Below are positions 59,829 through 64,000 of a stretch of DNA of 64,000 bases, in pieces (position 1 is the stretch's first letter; each line of letters begins with the position of its first letter). Source of the DNA: Lamellibrachia satsuma (Eukaryota; Annelida; Polychaeta; Sabellida; Siboglinidae); contig BSQZ01000001.1 in assembly GCA_033239005.1 (NCBI GenBank), forward strand, positions 11,692,500 to 11,756,499, written 5' to 3'. A program made the translations under genes and the position numbers. Under the pieces are notes generated by a model that did not search any database, was not told the origin of the DNA, and was given only the letters and a program-made list of their open reading frames with translations.

Positions 59829-61099
59829 AATAACGACACCAACCATCACATGTTTGCACACAGCACTATTTGTTCAGAGGAACAGGCACAAACCCATTAG
59901 GCACTACACGACTGTGCGAAATATCCCTTCGTAGGGTAATGCACAGTAAAGGAAGAAGACGTATGCGCGGCGTCGGTCACTTAGCTACGTAGGTTATTTG
60001 TTACTAACGGATGACGTTTTAGACGCCACGTGATTACGTGTTTTTATAAAATCTGGTACCACTATTACGTCATTTGCCGGGTGCCGGGAAAACCCTATCT
60101 TGCAAATAACATGGGATCGATTGCAGCTCAAAATGTTTCTTGCCACCATTATCCAAATTCAGGGTATCTCGCAAGACTGGCGTTCTCACAATATTGGCTT
60201 TCGACTTTTTTTTACTCTGGGGCATACCTATGCTCTGCTTGAATGAACCCATCTACGAAGATCATCTTCACTTCTTGCATATCATCATACTGGTTCGACA
60301 GCAAGTCACTTCATGTACGTTTCACAATCACATAAAATCGCCATCCCGGCACATCAGTACACCTTACCATTGGTAACATCTTTCGTTGACATTTAAAAAG
60401 AGTTTGTAATGTAGAAACCAAACATAACGCTAGTGCAAGCCGGCTTGGCTTATCTATGCAGAAATGTTTAAGAGTCTGAATGTTGGGAGCAGTTTCGTAG
60501 CTTCCCTCGTGGAGCGTACACAAGTTTCGGTGAAATTGTCTGCCGCGCTCCCCAAGTGCGCAAATCTGTAATGCACGTCAATGGCTTTCTCAGAAGTTTC
60601 CCTTACCAACGTACACATCTTTTGGTGATTCTACCAAAATCATCCAAGACCATCTCACGCATGGGTGAACAGGCAGACGCTACACAACCTCTATGAAGAA
60701 AACATTTGCATTTTTGCATAATTATTATATGCATACGGTGTGGGTGGCTGTCCGACAACTGGCCAAACGTTTCCCCGCCCACTTAATTTAAGGGTCAGGC
60801 CAGGTCACCTTGAGTAAACCGGTTGACAACTCATTAATACTAAGGGAAAGGACATCCTCTCCCGACCCACGCAATTAGCTTGCGTTCGGACGAAATACCA
60901 ATTAATCACAATTGAAATGTTTTCCACAAGGATAGGCTACATGTCTACATTTATATAATCGTAAAAGCGATAACGTCCTGGATTCTCTGCACAATTATCA
61001 TAATTATTATACCTATATTAACCGCGTAACGAAGCCAATGACTTTACACAGTCAGTCGGTATATGTCAGAATATATATAGTTTATACCAAATAACATCA
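59829..61099. other. Stretch without recognised features
   Basis: Unique sequence. ORFs at 60030-60376 overlap on both strands and show no family signature. Confidence 0.4.
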
Positions 61100-61426
61100 G
61101 ACCCATTACCTTTAACATCATGATCGAACACCAAGTACCGGTATTTTAAGTGTATCTACATTCCATAAAATGTTGTCACCCCTTTGGTTCATGGCACAAG
61201 GGACATTTAGCCAACAATCAGTGCTTTAGATTCTTCAAACCCAAACTTGAATCACCATATATTGCTGTATTTTACACATATATCGATTTGGTACTTTAAA
61301 ATTTGATAACTATAGAGAACAGAGTGACATACTCGGAATATACCTGTTAGCATCTTCACATCAAGCAGCACATAAATACATACTCTAGCTACGTTTAGAC
61401 AGGTCAGTCAAATATTTTTTACTTAC

Positions 61427-61556
61427 CCTTCCGCCATGCTTCAAAGTCGAACACATAAATGTTCGCAATTGTAATAACGATTCCCAAGGCGAAGATATAG
61501 TATAACGTTTTTGGCGTCGCTTGACGGGCTAAAGCGTGGATTACTCTAACGAGCAT
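61427..61556 (-). CDS. Duplicate membrane-anchor exon of the SDR-glycosyltransferase gene
   Basis: 130 nt, same length and frame as 52964-53093, and the predicted 43 residues differ only at one site (IYVF versus IFVF). It ends in the same phase-1 donor AAG G|GTAAGT, so it can splice to the exon at 44535 exactly as copy A can. A real acceptor seems available here (ccgttag|ct just before the ATG), whereas copy A has 'ttgg' at that place. It may be the true upstream exon, an alternative promoter, or the start of a second gene copy whose other exons are gone. Confidence 0.65.
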
Positions 61557-62080
61557 AGCTAACGGTGTCAACGTTGACCACAGGCGAATAAATGTCGACA
61601 AATGACTGTACGCATTAGCCACTGACGACACTCGCCAACCGTGATGCAACAACAGATATAAATAGAACACCCGTTACTAAAACAAGACAGTAATGATCAG
61701 TTGAAATACGATACTGTGATGCAGGCATGGGCCAGTGATATCCATACTGTTGCATGGCAAGAACCCACTGGAGGCGCAGTGTTTATACTGTACAGCACCC
61801 AGTCTTCGTCATATATCATACCAGCATCTACTAAATAACTTCAGTTATTGAGTGTAATAAATGTGCAATGGGTCAACACACATGTGTCACTAATGATTCT
61901 GAAAAACCAGTTACATACGTATCGAGGCTTAATAGGTAGTGGTCAAATAATATCGTACTGTGCATACGTGAAGAAGAAAAACTGTTGAAACGTTACGGCT
62001 AAATAACGCCAATCCCTAAATGTAAACAGTCCAACGAATCATCACATTAATAACGGTGGTTTCTCAAAAATCAAACTTAC

Positions 62081-62138
62081 CGTATTGATCTAAGAGTTCA
62101 ACCACAGTTGGTCTACTACACCCTTCACATCTACTCAT
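62081..62138 (-). CDS. Candidate 5' mini-exon of copy B
   Basis: On the minus strand an ATG at 62138 opens 19 codons (MSRCEGCSRPTVVELLDQY) ending in a phase-1 donor G|GTAAGT. This matches the phase of the acceptor at 61558 (CT-ATG). In copy A the corresponding sequence (about 53881-53935) has GTG in place of ATG and an in-frame TGA, though the donor persists. Cys-rich short N-terminus; no family recognised. Confidence 0.35.
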
Positions 62139-62654
62139 TTATAATATTATATCCTTACTACTGGCATTTGCAGGATATACATTTGGTTTACTGCAAGTGT
62201 CGTGGTTTCAGTGATCCCATGGGTAGGGAATGTATGATTGACAGTTCACACTGCAGATCTGATGGCTTTTCTAAAATATTTTATTAACCCTTAATAAAAA
62301 CATATGCTACAACAGTACACATATATCTCTTAAATATACTAATTAATCATTGTCACATATTTTTATTGATGTTCTCTTATTTATTCTTGATAGTTACATG
62401 CAGTTTATCATATCCATTAGTGGTTCATATGGATAACTACTACAGCCCGCACCAATGTTTTTGTATGAGGGGCAATTGTCGTAGGTGGCAAATTGCAATG
62501 GGTGATTACATGTAGTAGACCCAGAAGCCACCGTATGTCATGTCCCATTTTGTAGACTCGTGTGAAAAAATAATTAATAAGAAAAAGGCCCGTTTTATGA
62601 CAATAAACACGTGTTGGTTTGAATTAGTTGAAAGCAGAGGAATCCGGTTGTAAG

Positions 62655-62722
62655 TTAGAGGGAGGGAGGGAGGGAGGGAGGGAGGGAGGGAGTGAGGGAG
62701 GGAGAGGGGAGAGAGAGGGAGG

Positions 62723-62769
<47 letters not shown>

Positions 62770-62833
62770 AGAGGGAGGGAGGGAGGGAGGGAGGGAGGGA
62801 GGGAGGGAGAGAGAGAGAGGGAGAGAGGGGGGG
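62655..62833. repeat. (GGGA)n/(GA)n microsatellite
   Basis: Purine-only tract of GGGA and GA units, about 180 bp, ending in a G8 run. Spurious Glu/Arg/Gly or Ser/Leu/Pro ORFs overlap it. 62191-62654 has no features. Confidence 0.97.
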
Positions 62834-62995
62834 GAAGCTCGCCTCGACCTCGGCGCTCGATTTTATCTACTGACTGTCCGTCAACTGACTGTCCAGTAAA
62901 AGGTAGCAACTGAATAAACGAAACTAAATCATGAACATAGCTGAAATAAAGCGCTAACGTGAATCGATCAGAACAGTGATGCCACCTGGCGGTAA

Positions 62996-63154
62996 CAGGC
63001 AAAATACTTGCCTGGGACCAGACTCGTATCTTATATCAGGGAGTTCACGAAGGGGAGCGAGAGTCAGGCCTTTAAACGAGACTACTGTAACGGTGGTACA
63101 AAGTTCATCGTTGGAAATACGATGTGGCCAGTGGACGCCGGCGAACTGTCGCAG
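62996..63154 (+). CDS. Candidate internal exon, unknown
   Basis: After 'ggcggtaacag' an open frame reads AKYLPGTRLVSYIREFTKGS, then KRDYCNGGTKFIVGNTMW and PVDAGELSQ, ending at GTAAAG (63155). Composition is codon-like and less AT-rich than the surroundings, and the frame actually continues open to 63334. No family recognised. It may be a relic of a mobile element. Confidence 0.3.
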
Positions 63155-63690
63155 GTAAAGACGGTAGTACGCATCAAGACCCGTTTACATTCGCGATTAA
63201 TCGTCCGATTGGTCGAGCGATACAATCCTCCCGAGACAACCCCGATTAGCGATGCCAATTTGTGTCTACGATTGTGTCTACAAGTCATGTTTGACGCGAG
63301 TCAAAAGTCGCACCTGGCAGTGTATGTGGTCTAGACACGTCGCTCGTGTAAACGCACACTGGATTTAGTTGCGCTTTTGGCGTTATTGTTTTGTGTCGTT
63401 AAATGCTTCTCCAGAACCACATCGCTGTGATTCTCGTCATTGTCGAGACGGGTGCGATCACGGCGGCGTTTTTCAGGGCGACATCCTGCCTTTGACGGAG
63501 AGTACAAGTACAAGTTTGCTGCAACTGTCTCTTACATGAATTTGTAAGTCGGTGCGTGTTAGAAACGTCCTCCACTGGGGGAAAGTCCAGGAGGGCGCCA
63601 CTTCGCTGTCTCGACAACTAATTTTGACTTGAAAACATATGCAGTATCTTTCTGTTATAACAAAATGATTTATTCTATAACTGGTTTCAG
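63155..63690. other. Gap before the right-end exon
   Basis: Contains 'gtttacattcgcg' and, 165 bp on, 'gctcgtgtaaacgc', a weak inverted pair that may be a transposon end. It closes with a polypyrimidine-AG (ctggtttcag, to 63690). Confidence 0.35.
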
Positions 63691-64000
63691 CTGACAGTTC
63701 TACTTCTATGCCACCATCGGACTATGAGCCGCAGCATGACAGGCCTGTGTCTACAGGGACTGAGACAGTCGATGAAGGGACTCAGTCTGAACCAGACTCT
63801 TTGGTTCTAGAGCTCAAGCTGCAGAACATTATTCTTCAACGAGAAAACACAAAGTTGAAGAGCGCACTCGAGGAACAGCAGCAGGCGACACAAGACAAGG
63901 AACAGCAGCAAGTGACACAAGACAGACCTCCCTTTGGAGTTGATGATGTGCGCAACAATGACAAAAAGTGTAGATTTTACACAGGTTTGTCATGGCTTCA
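63691..64000 (+). CDS. THAP/Harbinger-type transposon protein exon, runs off the window
   Basis: After the acceptor at 63690 the frame is open to the edge: a Ser/Pro/Glu-rich linker (MPPSDYEPQHD), then a leucine/glutamine coiled coil (LVLELKLQNIILQRENTKLK) and finally DDVRNNDKKCRFYTGLSWL. An 'x-x-D-x-K-x-x-FYTG' phrase just after a coiled coil is what I recall preceding the helix-turn-helix and DDE_Tnp_4 domains in THAP-Harbinger proteins. The catalytic part lies beyond 64000. It could be an active-looking element or a domesticated gene. Confidence 0.55.

Larger units (their letters stand above)
61100..62190. repeat. Segmental duplication, copy B
   Basis: Counterpart of 52615-53965. It lacks the ~500-bp segment found in copy A. 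It contains the second membrane-anchor exon and an upstream mini-exon. Confidence 0.9.

Overview
This is animal nuclear DNA. It is AT-rich and intron-rich, with metazoan genes split into short exons by GT-AG introns, and it is dense in minisatellites, microsatellites and transposon remains. No bacterial, organellar or complete viral genome was seen. The best guess for the organism is a lancelet (Branchiostoma or a relative). The grounds are CR1-clade non-LTR elements whose first ORF carries an esterase-like domain, and several minisatellites built on exon/intron borders, a pattern I recall being described in amphioxus as 'mirage' minisatellites. The organism assignment is an inference.

Layout. 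1-830: a 39-bp minisatellite and a CR1 3' fragment. 2264-9690 (minus): eight phase-consistent exons of a TRM1-family tRNA (guanine-N2) dimethyltransferase, probably TRMT1L, whose 3' end lies outside the window; its introns hold a MITE, an RTE-like fragment and a SINE-like repeat. 10109-11310: a DNA element with ~210-bp inverted repeats. 14136-15006 (plus): two exons of the DEAD-box helicase DDX31, followed by a decayed P-element/THAP transposase fragment on the minus strand. 17.5-23.0 kb: tandem duplications, TG and GGCC repeats, a YqaJ-like nuclease relic and two MITEs. 23.4-27.9 kb (minus): a nearly full-length CR1 element with a second CR1 nested in its 3' end. 28.5-41 kb: MITEs, hairpins, TA arrays, a Jockey-superfamily RT fragment and a decayed Polinton/adintovirus-like relic.

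41.2-62.1 kb (minus): the most interesting gene. A predicted type II membrane protein joins a degenerate short-chain dehydrogenase/epimerase (SDR)-like domain to a GT-A-like glycosyltransferase domain. Its membrane-anchor exon is present twice, 8.5 kb apart, inside a segmental duplication. A 1.15-kb minisatellite with a 24-bp unit, a CR1 copy inserted in a 61/62-bp minisatellite, and several other arrays lie within its introns. The right edge (63691-64000, plus) opens a coiled-coil exon resembling THAP/Harbinger-type transposon proteins.

The feature that ties the window together is that tandem repeats begin at or span splice junctions in three unrelated genes: the TRM1 exon 4 donor (four copies), the TRM1 exon 5 donor (two copies plus a part), the DDX31 donor (intron side only), and the acceptor of the SDR-glycosyltransferase exon (51-bp array).
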